Shown in pieces: positions 27,147 to 36,421 of a DNA stretch of 64,000 nucleotides; position 1 is the first letter of the stretch, and the number at the start of each line of letters is the position of its first letter. The translations under genes and the position numbers were made by a program. The stretch is from NCBI GenBank assembly GCA_016218915.1, contig JACRCQ010000063.1, positions 28,071 to 92,070 on the forward strand, given 5' to 3'. Below the pieces are notes generated by a model. It made no database searches and was not told the DNA's origin. It saw nothing but the letters and a program-made list of their open reading frames with translations. Origin of the DNA: Deltaproteobacteria bacterium. GTDB taxonomy: Bacteria > Myxococcota_A > Polyangia > Polyangiales > Polyangiaceae.

Positions 27147-28805
27147 GTGCGCATCAACTCCCGGTACCGAACGCAGTCCTCCGAGCGCGATGGCGACTTC
27201 GATATCAAGGCCGCATTGGACGCGCTTGGCGCAGAGGAGTTGCGGTCGTTCGTGCTCGAAGCGATCGGCGCGCTGGATGACGGATCCCGCATGCAACTTG
27301 AGGATGCGCTCGTGCGTCGAGCGTCCACAGCGAACGTCGGTTGGCGGCCTGCGGCGCCCGCGGAGGGGATCGTCAACGAGGTCAACAACTTCGTGGCGGC
27401 GGCCCGTCGCGTCGGGACTGCTGACCCGCGCCAGGTCGACGGATTCTTGCGACAAGCCGTCAAGGCATCGCTTGCCGGAGACCACCGTTGCGCAGCAGCC
27501 ATCTTCGAGTCCTTGCTCGGTCCAATTGCCGAGGCTGAGTTCGACCTCGGGCAGCACGAGACGGTGGATGAAGTGTTGACCGTCGATCTGAATGACTGCG
27601 TTTCGACGTACTTGGCCGCCGTCTATCTGACGACTCCAATTGCCCAGCGGGCTGACCATGTCTTGGATGCGCTCGGCAGCCGCGACGGTCTCGCCTGCAT
27701 CCGGGACCCACTCCGTGCGATCGAGGGTGTGCTCGGCGGCGACATCCCCGAGATTGAGCAGTTCTTGCCGCTGTGGATCGCGCTCTTAGGGCGTGAAAAG
27801 CAGCCTGCCACCGATTGGGAGACGGATCAGGATCGTTGGCTGCGTGAGGCTGTCGGGCGCATGGAAGGCAGCATCGGGCTCGAGCGCATCGCTCGGACGA
27901 CCAAGCAGCCCCAAGCGGTCCGCGCGTGGTGCGATGTCGTCGTGGCAGCTGGCGACTGGTCCAAGTCCCTTGCTGCGTACGCGGTTGCAGCCGACCTCGT
28001 CCCTTCCCCAATCTGGCGCGGAGACTTCCTCGATGGCGCAGCGCTCGCCGCCGAAGTGCTCAAGCGCAAGGACGCCGCAAAGCGGCTCGAGGCCGCGTGG
28101 CTCGGGGCGCCGTCTCTCGCCCGCATGTTGCGCTGGCTGCTCGCAGAAGATCCATCGGCTGCGACCATCAAGAAGCGGGCAACCGCGGCGCTCAAAGCGA
28201 AACCGACCAAGTCGGCGAGGCTTGTTGGACTCCTGCACGTTCTCGCCCACGACATCCCCGCTGCCGCAGCGCTTCTGAAGAAGGCACCGGGCCTTGGTTG
28301 GTCGAGCAGCGACCATCCGGGCCACCTGCTCTTCTCTGTTTTCGCCTGGGTTTTTGGAGAGCCGTCTCCTGGGTCCGTGCGCGAGGGCATCGTCAGGGTG
28401 CTGAATCGTCCCGTGGCCTCGGAGCCTGACAGGGGGGCGCTTGCGTTCGACGAGGGCGATGCCGCGAAGACAACCACTCCTCAGCTTGCGCGATACGCGG
28501 TCCTTGAGGCGCTGCAGCGCGCCCAGGTGATCGAGGGCCTTGCCACCGCGGATCACGACTCAGCGCTAGCTGCCATGAAGGTTGCCGCGGAGAAGCGAAC
28601 CGACGGTGTACTCGGCGAGAAACGACGTCGCCACTACGACCACGCCGCGCTGCTCATCGCTTGCTGCGTCGAGCTCGAATGCCGGATGAGCGGGGCAGGT
28701 TGCTCCGCATGGGCAGAGGCCATCCGAGCGCGGACAGCCCACTTCCCTGCTTTCCAACGGTCGTTGCGCAACGCACCGGCCCAGATGCGCAAAGCGTCGG
28801 TGTGA
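27147..28805 (+). CDS. helical-repeat protein of unknown function
   Basis: 552 residues from a GTG start. Almost wholly alpha-helical with Ala/Leu-rich pairs (FDIKAALDALGAEELRSFVLEAI; RADHVLDALGSRDGLACI; TKSARLVGLLHVLAHDIP). This suggests a TPR- or HEAT-like solenoid, but no canonical repeat signature. Its N-terminus (ALDALGAEELRSFVLE) recalls uncharacterised SWIM/DUF6880-associated proteins, weakly. No membrane part or catalytic residues. Not in an obvious operon. Confidence 0.5.
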   Translation: MRINSRYRTQSSERDGDFDIKAALDALGAEELRSFVLEAIGALDDGSRMQLEDALVRRASTANVGWRPAAPAEGIVNEVNNFVAAARRVGTADPRQVDGFLRQAVKASLAGDHRCAAAIFESLLGPIAEAEFDLGQHETVDEVLTVDLNDCVSTYLAAVYLTTPIAQRADHVLDALGSRDGLACIRDPLRAIEGVLGGDIPEIEQFLPLWIALLGREKQPATDWETDQDRWLREAVGRMEGSIGLERIARTTKQPQAVRAWCDVVVAAGDWSKSLAAYAVAADLVPSPIWRGDFLDGAALAAEVLKRKDAAKRLEAAWLGAPSLARMLRWLLAEDPSAATIKKRATAALKAKPTKSARLVGLLHVLAHDIPAAAALLKKAPGLGWSSSDHPGHLLFSVFAWVFGEPSPGSVREGIVRVLNRPVASEPDRGALAFDEGDAAKTTTPQLARYAVLEALQRAQVIEGLATADHDSALAAMKVAAEKRTDGVLGEKRRRHYDHAALLIACCVELECRMSGAGCSAWAEAIRARTAHFPAFQRSLRNAPAQMRKASV

Positions 28806-29089
28806 TCGAACGCTGACTGTGGGCCGATCCAGCGTGGTGCTTCAGCAACAACCGGACGCCCCGATCGGGAGACGTAGAACGGGCATTCGCCCGCCTCTGG
28901 CGCGGATCCCCGGCCACCTTCCCTCGCTCCCGAGACGCGCCCAGCCTCCATGGAGGCGCCATCGAGTTCGAGAGGAAGGTCTGAGGACCGGTGCCGGCAA
29001 CGGAGCGGCGGCTCGGCCCACGTTCCCGATCGGTTCGCCCATGGCTTGGTGGCGCTTGGAAGGTCATTGGCCGGACACCCGCAACCTGG

Positions 29090-29566
29090 TTAGTACCAGG
29101 CGTGCACCCCGCAGCCGAGACGCCCGACCTTCTCGTACCAGCGCGCCGCTTGACGAATCGTCGCGATGGCTTCCTCGAAAGTCGAAGATGTCCCGCCCAC
29201 CCACTTCTCCTTGGTCAAGTCGTATGTCTGTCCCCAGCCAGCCCCTTTCGGCTTCTCGGCATCCCCGGCATGCGCGCGTTCGAGGCGGTCGCAGGCGCCG
29301 AGGAGCTTCTTGGCGAAGACGATGGCTTTGGCCGCGGTCATGTCTTCGTACATGTGCGAGGCCAGGCTCTTCTCGCCCAACGCATCAAGCTCGTAGGCGG
29401 CCACTTTGCCGCGAAGCGAGCAGCAGGTGGCGAGCACGCCGATCGGGTTGTTGTCGGCTTCGAACGGACACGGCTCGTCCGGAAGGTGGGTCATGTGGCA
29501 TGGCAATGACTCCTGGCCAGCCTTTCGTGGCATGTCGCAGGAGACGGGTAGGTTGTCCAATCCCAT
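29090..29566 (-). CDS. small Cys-containing hypothetical protein
   Basis: 158 residues. The N-terminal part has scattered Cys and His (LPCHMTHLPDEPCPFEAD, VLATCCSLRGK) that could bind metal. The rest is helical (AAKAIVFAKKLLGACDRLERAH), ending with an amphipathic helix EEAIATIRQAARWYEKVG and GCGVHAWY. No family recognised. Confidence 0.5.
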   Translation of the reverse strand: MGLDNLPVSCDMPRKAGQESLPCHMTHLPDEPCPFEADNNPIGVLATCCSLRGKVAAYELDALGEKSLASHMYEDMTAAKAIVFAKKLLGACDRLERAHAGDAEKPKGAGWGQTYDLTKEKWVGGTSSTFEEAIATIRQAARWYEKVGRLGCGVHAWY

Positions 29567-29688
29567 AGTGGTTGTCGGTTAGGAGTAAAGATGGCCGAGC
29601 AGCCGCCCCATCCGCCGACATCCAGTCATCGCCTTCCCTGCGCCACCTCACCTCCTTTCGGCCGGGCATTGCCGGCCAACTTTGTTGG

Positions 29689-29715
29689 GAAGCCCGCCGA
29701 TGAACGGCGGGCTTC
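29689..29715 (-). terminator. hairpin terminator after ferredoxin-fold-like gene copy 1
   Basis: A perfect 10-bp stem GAAGCCCGCC/GGCGGGCTTC with a 7-base loop, five bases past the stop of the 29720-30082 gene. Related hairpins follow copy 2 (40926-40948) and a decayed copy (39838-39864). A second hairpin GGCCGG/CCGGCC is at 29660-29677. The T-tract is weak. Confidence 0.65.
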
Positions 29716-29719
29716 TTCG

Positions 29720-30082
29720 TCATGGGTTGGGCCCACGCGCGGCTGAGCGAGAAATCTCGGAACGCCCAGGTTGCCCGGGCACGGTCGCGAGCACGCGCAC
29801 CTCAGCGTCCGCGAGCCCACCTGCAGCGAGCATGGTCTTGAGCACGCCCTCCAGGTTGCGTGCGCGGGTGCCTGCGTCGCCCTGTGGGCTGCCCTCCGCG
29901 TCCTTGACCACCACGGCGCATACCGTCTCGGTCTTGCCGCGCGCCTCGCGCTCGAACACACCCAGCGGCGCGATCTCGATCGAATCGCTTGCTCCCAGGA
30001 CGGCGGTTGCTCCGGCGAGCAGGTGCAAGAACGCTGTTGCCTGTGATTGCTCGCCGAGTGATGCGACTACGAGGATCGACAT
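29720..30082 (-). CDS. small alpha/beta protein, island repeat family copy 1
   Basis: 120 residues from MSILVVASLGEQ, with ribosome site GGAGG before the ATG. Pattern: strand (SILVVASLG), helix (QATAFLHLLAGATAVLG), strand (DSIEIAPLGVF), strand (TETVCAVVVKDAE), helix (RARNLEGVLKTMLAAGGL), strand (AEVRVLATV), which is beta-alpha-beta-beta-alpha-beta and thus ferredoxin-like. Paralogues at 40955-41317 and 41997-42449 keep the DSIEIAP motif. No known family. A histidine kinase fragment lies just upstream. Confidence 0.65.
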   Translation of the reverse strand: MSILVVASLGEQSQATAFLHLLAGATAVLGASDSIEIAPLGVFEREARGKTETVCAVVVKDAEGSPQGDAGTRARNLEGVLKTMLAAGGLADAEVRVLATVPGQPGRSEISRSAARGPNP

Positions 30083-30247
30083 GGTGTCCCTCCGCTTGGT
30101 GGATGCAGGTGGCAGGCACCTTGGGGTCACCGATGTGCCTGACGCGCCTACGAGAACAACATGCCCGAGCGGCCTGAGCCGTTACGATTCTGCAGTCGAA
30201 GCAGGGAGAGTGACGAGATTCTGAGGACGGTTGAGCAAGTGAAACCG

Positions 30248-30307
30248 CGCGCGAAAGCGCAGGATTGAGGAATGGAGGGTGGACCCTGCGAGTCTGCTTC
30301 GCGCGCG
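30248..30307. repeat. 60-bp repeat with CGCGCGAA ends, copy B
   Basis: Begins CGCGCGAAAGCGCAGGATTGAGG and ends GCGAGTCTGCTTCGCGCG in two separate parts, so the ends are inverted repeats. It matches 35034-35093 along its length, and the last 20 bases match 23424-23445. It lies directly downstream of the histidine kinase remnant. Could be a MITE-like or REP-like element. Confidence 0.5.
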
Positions 30308-30341
30308 ACCGCTCATCCGTACGCCTGACCAACAGGGAGCG

Positions 30342-30500
30342 TCAAGCCGCGGGAGTGGGCTGGCCCGATGCCGCGCCGAGAAGTAGAACCCGGAATCGGG
30401 TCCCCACGCCTTGTGACGACTCGAAGCAAATCTCCCCACCCATCCCGCGAACGATCCGCCTGCACGCGTACAGTCCGATGCCAGTGCCGCCGCTCGCGAC
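30342..30500 (-). pseudogene. C-terminal remnant of a histidine kinase
   Basis: Read on the complement this gives about 52 residues: GTGIGLYACRRIVRGMGGEI, then FESSQGVGTRFRV and GAASGQPTPAA before TGA. The intact kinase at 23482-24375 ends GLGIGLHVCRRIVREMGGQI, FESSPGVGTRFRV, GAASGPPTPAA. Everything upstream of the G2 box is missing. It is a partial duplication that also carried some 3' flank. Confidence 0.85.
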
Positions 30501-31091
30501 CACCCGAGAGCCTTGAGATTGCAGACTGCGGAACGGCGACGTGGAAGTCCTGGCGCGTGATGCGTGTGCCCCGCCTTAGAATTCGCAGAATCTGGCTGTC
30601 ACCCCTCCCGCCTTATGTCCTGCCCATGAATCAGCTCCCAGGATACCCAGACCCGTCTTGCCCCGCGTGCCGTCCGCCGTTGCGGCGCAAACCAAGACGT
30701 CCATCGAGGAACGGACAGGACGGCGCACATGGTGTTCGTCTGGAGCCGCACTCAATGCGGCCGGGAATCAGTGGACTCGGCACTCGCGGGAGCCATTGGA
30801 GAAGACCGGTGCCGCGTTCCGCACACATACGGTCTCGTCCGCCGAACACCCAGGGGGGAACGTAGCGTTACCCCAACCCCCCGATTGACGATCCGCCCAG
30901 GCCAGTTCAACACCGAATTCGATCCCCGATCACATCGGTTCATTCGGTGGACTGACCCGACTTGGGACAGTAGCGACCTGGCTGATCGAAAAGGGTCACG
31001 TCGACCGGCCCGAACAGTATCCGGGCGCGGCCGAATCAGGCGTTCTCGGCTCGAGGTTGACATTTCGACCGCGGCCTGTTGATCTCGAGAC
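30501..31091. other. 590-base stretch with no gene recognised
   Basis: Short plus frames at 30626 and 30729 are Arg/Pro-rich and look like chance. The GGCCAGTTCAACACCGAATTC stretch near 30900 was noted but is not a clear repeat. It probably holds the promoter of the lipoprotein gene at 31092 near its right end. Confidence 0.4.
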
Positions 31092-33722
31092 ATGCTACGA
31101 TCCAGGTCACCAATGATCAGCGTGGCGCTGTTGTCCGTGGGGTTGGCTGCTTCCGGTTGCACCTGCACCGGACTGAGCCCATCGCAGCAGATCGCTGTCA
31201 CACGAACAACCGATCCAATGACCAGCACGGAAGCAACGCGAATCTGGACAGTAGCTCCCGGGAGTGGCGTTGCGTCGATCTTGAGCACGGAGCGTTCGTG
31301 GAGCAGGTATCTCTTTCCGCCAGGCGATCCGACCGTCACGTCGCCACGACGCGGTGTGACCGCCGTGTCCTGGAAGGGCGAAGGATCGTTCTGGCACGAA
31401 CGCGTCTACTATGTCAGCCAGGACTTGCACATCCATGAAGGAGCGATCGATCCCGGCCAGGGATTCTCGTGGAGCGCCGAGTACCAGCCTCCTCCCGGCC
31501 AAGGGGGATACTTCGGACACATCAGGGCGTTGGTCGCCGAAGCGGGGTCGATTTCAGCCGAGCCGATTCGCTACATTGCCGTTGGCACTGGGAAATGGGT
31601 GTTGAACTTCCTGGCACGGGACGGTTCGGGCTTTCACTTCGAGGATGCTTCCATGTACAGCGTGGGCCTCACCGCGCCGATCTTCGGCTCCGTCATGGTG
31701 GGAATCCCCTGGTTTTTCGCGGTCGATCCGGAAGGCGCGCTGCACGCGAGCGTGCGTCAGGGGGATCCGTTGGATCTGTGGCGGGACGTGAGCGTGGCGA
31801 CTGACATGAAGTTCCAGGGCGACGGTGCAGCCGTGGCATGGGAGACGATGGACGGTTACCACTACATCTCCGCCATCGTACTCGATCAAAGCGGAGGCCT
31901 ATGGGAGGTTCGTTTCCATACACCTAGCCAGACTCCCGGCATCTACAAAATCGATTCCGACTGTCTGCCGAGCAGCGCCTTCGCGCTCGCCGCTGCGGCA
32001 CGGGACTATGGCTACGATGCTGCGTGCGTCAAGAAAGATGGCGTATACTACACGAGGTACTCGGCGTCAGACGATGCGTGGACGCATCCCGCGCCCACGC
32101 CGAATCCCCCGGACATCAACTACACACCAGTTGGGCCGCTCGCGATGGCGCCAAAGGAAGCGGTGGGGCAATTCTCAAATGACCCCAGGGTATACACGGT
32201 GGCGCAGGAGGTGCAGGGGGTCGGCTACGCGTTCGTGACTCAGCACGGCGAGCAACGGTGGCACAACCTGCTGGATTCTGAGATTACCTCGGAACTCATC
32301 ACTGCGAACACCGCTGAGCATTGGACTGAGACTTGCGCCGCGGAAGTCGAGGGCAACATGCTCCTCGCCTCGATGCGACTCACCGACAAGCAGATGCCGG
32401 ACCTGCCGCAGGCCACGGTGCTTATCCGGGCGAAGTGGTCCTATGACGACGGCCACACGTGGAAGAACGAGACGGGGTTCATCACGGACTGGGCCTCGCA
32501 GGGAGGCGGGGATCGCTGGCTTCAGGGCGATCCGACTGCCGTGTTGCTAAACAGCAACCCGAATATCGGGTACGTGATGTTTCATGAATTCAGGATGACC
32601 TACAACTACGGATGGTGCCAAAGCCGCATACGGCTCTATCGTGTGACCCCGGGAGCGACGCAGCTTGTTGACGATCTGCCGCCCGAATGGCTGCTCCCGG
32701 CGGTCAAAGACCCGGACAAGGACCCGTATTGCACAACAAGCAACAAGCAGTACCTGGATCATCCGTTCATGGCAGCAGATCAGAATGACAAGATTCATAT
32801 CGCCTGGCTACGAACCTCGTATGACTACTCGAATGGCATGGAGAAGGATCCGGGAGTGTTCTATCGCGTTTTAGACGGCATCAGCGGGAAGTGGGACAGC
32901 GACACGCTTGAGGTGGCCGGGCCAGCCTTCCCGCGGGGTCTTGGAGGCACGTATGTGGCGGTGGAACCGAAGCAAACAGCGACATCCTACGTGGCCTGGG
33001 ATGCGTCTCCAGGCTCATCGAACGACGCCTTCATTTCAGTCTTCCGCTGTCAAGCAGCGGGACTCCAAGGGAGTAAGTGCGAACCGCTCGCCAGCCAGCC
33101 TGACGAACCCGCCGGGTCTGGCTTTGTGTTCGATCGATGGGCGAGTGTCGATATCGTTCGAGCAGGGAAGAGCGTGCGTCCGCGCGTCCCCTTCTGGGAG
33201 TTTGCCACATCGCCCCTCGGCGGAGATGGCTCCGTGATCGTCGTTGCATACGTGGCACGCGACAGCGCGAAAAGGGAAGGCTTGCGGGTGAACCTGTCGA
33301 ACGACGGCGGCGCAACATGGACGGGGCCTGAAACGGTGCCTCAACAAGGTTCGGACAACGATCGCTTCGCTCCGATCCTGGGTGTTCTCGGCGACGGCAC
33401 GGTCGCGGTTCGCTTCTACGAGATTGCGTACGACTGGAACGGCGGACCCGATTCGAAGATCTGGTCAATGGCGGCCGTGCGGAATCCCAAGACACTGAAG
33501 TGGGATGTGCGGACGGCGAAGGACGACTCCTACTTCGATCTCACGCTCGGATTAGGCAAGTATCCGACCGGCAATTATCAGCCATTCTACGGGGATTACC
33601 GTGTGGTGACTGGTGGCGTCACGCACCTTCATTTCATGATGAGCGAGCCATCGCAGCTCTGCCAGGGAACTTGCCTCTTGCAGGCGGCTTCATCCGACAC
33701 GAGTTTCCTGCCTGGCCTGTGA
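31092..33722 (+). CDS. large surface lipoprotein with Asp-box (sialidase-like) motifs
   Basis: 876 residues. Lipoprotein signal with lipobox LAASGC (Cys23). The mature protein is beta-rich with repeated aromatic/Gly turns. At least two Asp-box motifs are visible (SYDDGHTWKN and SNDGGATWTG, the S-x-D-x-G-x-T-W form), as in sialidase/BNR beta-propellers. The catalytic Arg triad of sialidases cannot be assigned. It is probably anchored in the outer membrane and faces outward or the periplasm. The next lipoprotein gene starts within 12 bases of its stop, so they are co-expressed. Confidence 0.7.
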   Translation: MLRSRSPMISVALLSVGLAASGCTCTGLSPSQQIAVTRTTDPMTSTEATRIWTVAPGSGVASILSTERSWSRYLFPPGDPTVTSPRRGVTAVSWKGEGSFWHERVYYVSQDLHIHEGAIDPGQGFSWSAEYQPPPGQGGYFGHIRALVAEAGSISAEPIRYIAVGTGKWVLNFLARDGSGFHFEDASMYSVGLTAPIFGSVMVGIPWFFAVDPEGALHASVRQGDPLDLWRDVSVATDMKFQGDGAAVAWETMDGYHYISAIVLDQSGGLWEVRFHTPSQTPGIYKIDSDCLPSSAFALAAAARDYGYDAACVKKDGVYYTRYSASDDAWTHPAPTPNPPDINYTPVGPLAMAPKEAVGQFSNDPRVYTVAQEVQGVGYAFVTQHGEQRWHNLLDSEITSELITANTAEHWTETCAAEVEGNMLLASMRLTDKQMPDLPQATVLIRAKWSYDDGHTWKNETGFITDWASQGGGDRWLQGDPTAVLLNSNPNIGYVMFHEFRMTYNYGWCQSRIRLYRVTPGATQLVDDLPPEWLLPAVKDPDKDPYCTTSNKQYLDHPFMAADQNDKIHIAWLRTSYDYSNGMEKDPGVFYRVLDGISGKWDSDTLEVAGPAFPRGLGGTYVAVEPKQTATSYVAWDASPGSSNDAFISVFRCQAAGLQGSKCEPLASQPDEPAGSGFVFDRWASVDIVRAGKSVRPRVPFWEFATSPLGGDGSVIVVAYVARDSAKREGLRVNLSNDGGATWTGPETVPQQGSDNDRFAPILGVLGDGTVAVRFYEIAYDWNGGPDSKIWSMAAVRNPKTLKWDVRTAKDDSYFDLTLGLGKYPTGNYQPFYGDYRVVTGGVTHLHFMMSEPSQLCQGTCLLQAASSDTSFLPGL

Positions 33723-33733
33723 TGGAGGATCCA

Positions 33734-34990
33734 ATGAGAGTCCCGAGCGTTTGGCCGACTGTTTGCTGGCTTCTCTTGTCGGCCCTCGCCCTCGGATCCT
33801 GCAAGGGGAAGGCCACATCCGAGACGCAGGTCGAACCGAGCGGGGATGCCGGCTCGATTGGTCTGCCGGATGCCTGGGACGGTGCGCCTGGTGACGTTTC
33901 CGATGTGTCAGAGGCAGAGACCGCCGTCGATGCGGAAGCCGGGGTTCCCTGCGTGCAAGATTGCTGGCGTAGGACTTCACCCTCCGGGCTCATTGAGCCG
34001 TCAGTGGGCGAACATCCTGCGTCCGCGCGTACAAGCAAGGGCATTCTCTTCTACGGCGGCCGATACCGCGACTGGGAAGTCGACATGGCGGTGACGCACG
34101 GCACGATCTACGATAGTGCCTCCGATACGTGGCACGAAATTGCGAAAGGGGGCCCATACTGCTCGTGCGACTCCATGTTTGCGTGGACGGGTACGACGCT
34201 AGCAGTGGTAGATTCGATGTTTGACCTGATCAGCACGTACGATCCGGTCGCGGACAAGTGGACAGACATTTCCGATACGTCGGGCTACGACGTCTGGCCG
34301 CGGAAACTGGCGTGGGCGTCGGACATGGGCGTGCTTCTTGGCGCAAAGGGCGCCAACGGCGCATGCGGGGCGGTCTACTCTCCGGCCAAGGACGCCTGGA
34401 CCGGTATCAAACCGCCGGATTCCACCGCTTGCCGCTACGAGGCGCTTGTCGTGTCGATTGGTGCGCGAGTGTTCGTGTGGGGCGGCGCACTCGAGCCCAA
34501 TGGCTCCGCGGTGAACACCGGATGGCTCTACGATCCTGTTGCCGACACCTGGACGCCAACCACGACCAAAGGCGCCCCAAGCGCCCGCACGAAGCCAAGC
34601 GGGCTCTGGACTGGCACGGAAGTGATCTTGTGGGAGCCTTCGAGCTTCGGTGCAGGTGACAGCGCCTCATACGATCCTGATGCGGATTCTTGGCGTCCAA
34701 TCGCTTCGCCGGGTCCAGCGCTCGACCCGAGCCCATTCTCGAACGTGCTTCCCACACCGGCGTGGGGTGACGATCGAATGTACGTATGGGACGGGAGTAT
34801 CCAGAAGGGTGCGGTGTATGACGTGTCGCACGATGAGTGGACAATGATGAGTGAAATCGGTGCGCCGCTGCACCGCGCAAATCCAGCAGTGATCTGGACG
34901 GGGTCGGAGCTGATGGTCTGGGGTGGACGATATCTCTACGGGGAAACCAACGAAGGCTGGCTCTACAGCCCGCCTCCTGCGAAGAAGTGA
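33734..34990 (+). CDS. kelch-repeat lipoprotein
   Basis: 418 residues from MRVPSVWPTV, chosen because GGAGGAT sits just before it; an ATG at 33722 overlapping the previous stop is possible. Lipobox LALGSC gives Cys23, followed by an Asp/Glu/Ala/Ser linker. About five to six kelch-like units follow with W-T-G, VFVWGG and YDPVADTWTP-type motifs, enough for one beta-propeller. It probably binds a partner or polysaccharide at the cell surface together with the upstream Asp-box lipoprotein. Confidence 0.8.
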   Translation: MRVPSVWPTVCWLLLSALALGSCKGKATSETQVEPSGDAGSIGLPDAWDGAPGDVSDVSEAETAVDAEAGVPCVQDCWRRTSPSGLIEPSVGEHPASARTSKGILFYGGRYRDWEVDMAVTHGTIYDSASDTWHEIAKGGPYCSCDSMFAWTGTTLAVVDSMFDLISTYDPVADKWTDISDTSGYDVWPRKLAWASDMGVLLGAKGANGACGAVYSPAKDAWTGIKPPDSTACRYEALVVSIGARVFVWGGALEPNGSAVNTGWLYDPVADTWTPTTTKGAPSARTKPSGLWTGTEVILWEPSSFGAGDSASYDPDADSWRPIASPGPALDPSPFSNVLPTPAWGDDRMYVWDGSIQKGAVYDVSHDEWTMMSEIGAPLHRANPAVIWTGSELMVWGGRYLYGETNEGWLYSPPPAKK

Positions 34991-35033
34991 TGCCGACTTC
35001 GGGAGTCCTCGTGTGTACGAGCCAGATCAAAGA

Positions 35034-35093
35034 CGCGCGAAAGCGTACGCTGAGGGGAGGAAGGGTGGATCCCTGCGAATCTACTTCGCGCGC
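35034..35093. repeat. 60-bp repeat with CGCGCGAA ends, copy C
   Basis: Matches 30248-30307: CGCGCGAAAGCG at the left, AAGGGTGGATCCCTGCG in the centre, and CTTCGCGCGC at the right. It abuts the point where the transposase remnant loses similarity to coding sequence, so it may mark a recombination joint. Confidence 0.5.
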
Positions 35094-35132
35094 AGTGGCG
35101 ATTCTCGCTCAGCCCGCCTTCCGTCGACAAGC

Positions 35133-35409
35133 GCACTCGACGATCCCAGCCGCGGGGCATCAACGCCTCCAGTCCACCGCGCTGGTAGTCGTAGTGCCAC
35201 GTTTCGATCGTGCGCTCGCTGAGCTGGACCTGACGCCCGTCGGGCATCCGATGCACACGCGCTGCAGCTGCGCACAGGTATGCCCGCACGTCGCCGTGTT
35301 CGAGCCGCGCGCTCATCAGCGGCCCCAGCACTCCGAGCTTCCAAAGCGCGAGCTGTCTTCGGCTCTCTTCGTCCACGCCCCAGAAGCTACGGAAAACCTG
35401 CCGCCACAA
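35133..35409 (-). pseudogene. N-terminal fragment of a DDE transposase
   Basis: About 92 residues of an IS481/Mu-like transposase N-terminus: HTH helices in MSARLEHGDVRAYLCAAAARV and QLSERTIETWHYDYQRGGLEALMPRGWDRR. The frame continues to 34963, but the sequence after about 35133 is unrelated, so the catalytic DDE core is gone. Its usual partner, a zinc-finger ORF, lies intact just upstream at 35449-36108. The remnant is inactive. Confidence 0.75.
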
Positions 35410-35448
35410 ACGGTGGGATCCGATCCGGGAACCCGCGCTGTCCCATGG

Positions 35449-36108
35449 TCACGCGGAACCTGCCCACCGCCACATGAGACGAATCCCCCGCTCGAGCCGG
35501 TCCACAAGCGCGGCAAGGGTGGCGAGCCGCCATAGCACCGGGATACCGAGCTGCACGGCATGCTCTCGCACCAACGCTGTCCTGGTGGCGTTCACACCGA
35601 CGGCTGCACCCACGGCCTGCACGGCCTGTGTGCCGCGGCTCGCCAGCAGCACCATCAGTTGTCTCGCCGAGGACCTGAGTCTCGCCATCCAGCGCTGCCG
35701 GGTGCGCGTCGGCGGCTCCGGCGCCTCGGTCGGCGCGGCGATCTCGGGCTGGGTTGCATGCGCGATCGGCTCCCATCCCCACCATAGGTTCCGGGCCAGG
35801 AAAGCGGGCAACACGCGCCAGGTAGCCCGGCACTCGGGGTTGGCGCAAATGAAGCGCAACACCGTGAGCACCGCCACCAGGATCAGCCCACGTGGGTGGC
35901 GCTCCAGCCGGTCGTGAACATGCAACGAGGAGCCTTCGCACGCGGGGCAGATTTCCGGACGATACAGGTCGGCGTCAGCGACTCGCTTGCCGTGCTCGTC
36001 GAGCGTGCGGACGCCCTGTGCGATCAGCGTGCCTCCCTTGTACTTGCGCTTCCTGCTCGAGGTGAGGCATTCTTCGACCGGCGGGGGAGGAGGGTCATGG
36101 TGGTCCAT
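35449..36108 (-). CDS. IS-associated zinc-finger protein (DUF6431-like)
   Basis: 219 residues from MDHHDPPPPPVEEC. It has CPACEGSSLHVHDRLERHPRG and CANPECRATWRVLP, a CxxC...CxxxxC zinc pair, then a Pro/Thr linker and helical C-terminus. This type of protein is encoded next to IS481/Mu-like transposases and probably binds transposon ends. The partner transposase downstream is truncated, so this is a stranded accessory gene. The frame reaches 36192 but the shorter start fits the family. Confidence 0.65.
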   Translation of the reverse strand: MDHHDPPPPPVEECLTSSRKRKYKGGTLIAQGVRTLDEHGKRVADADLYRPEICPACEGSSLHVHDRLERHPRGLILVAVLTVLRFICANPECRATWRVLPAFLARNLWWGWEPIAHATQPEIAAPTEAPEPPTRTRQRWMARLRSSARQLMVLLASRGTQAVQAVGAAVGVNATRTALVREHAVQLGIPVLWRLATLAALVDRLERGIRLMWRWAGSA

Positions 36109-36421
36109 CGGGGATTCTCCTTTCTGCGATTCACCGCTGGGAAAACCCACCTCCCCCGCTCTATCCAAATTCCTGACAGACACCCGTCCCATCCCGCGCT
36201 CTCGACGGGATCACGTTGCGCTCAGAAGCCCGTCTTCATGCGCTCAAACCGGGACGACCAGCCCAGAGCGCTCCCTCAAAGAGCGGGACGGCACACGGGG
36301 CAGCGAAGGAACATGCCCCAGTGGTCACGCCGCGAGAAGACAGCGAATCATCGTGAACCGCCTTCAGAGATTCGCGCTGAGACGATCAACGGCCCGCGCT
36401 CCCGACTGAATCCGGTCACTG
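36109..36421. other. gap between IS remnant and exported-protein gene
   Basis: No gene recognised. It should contain the left end of the IS, but I could not pick out a terminal inverted repeat without the matching right end, which is lost. Confidence 0.3.
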
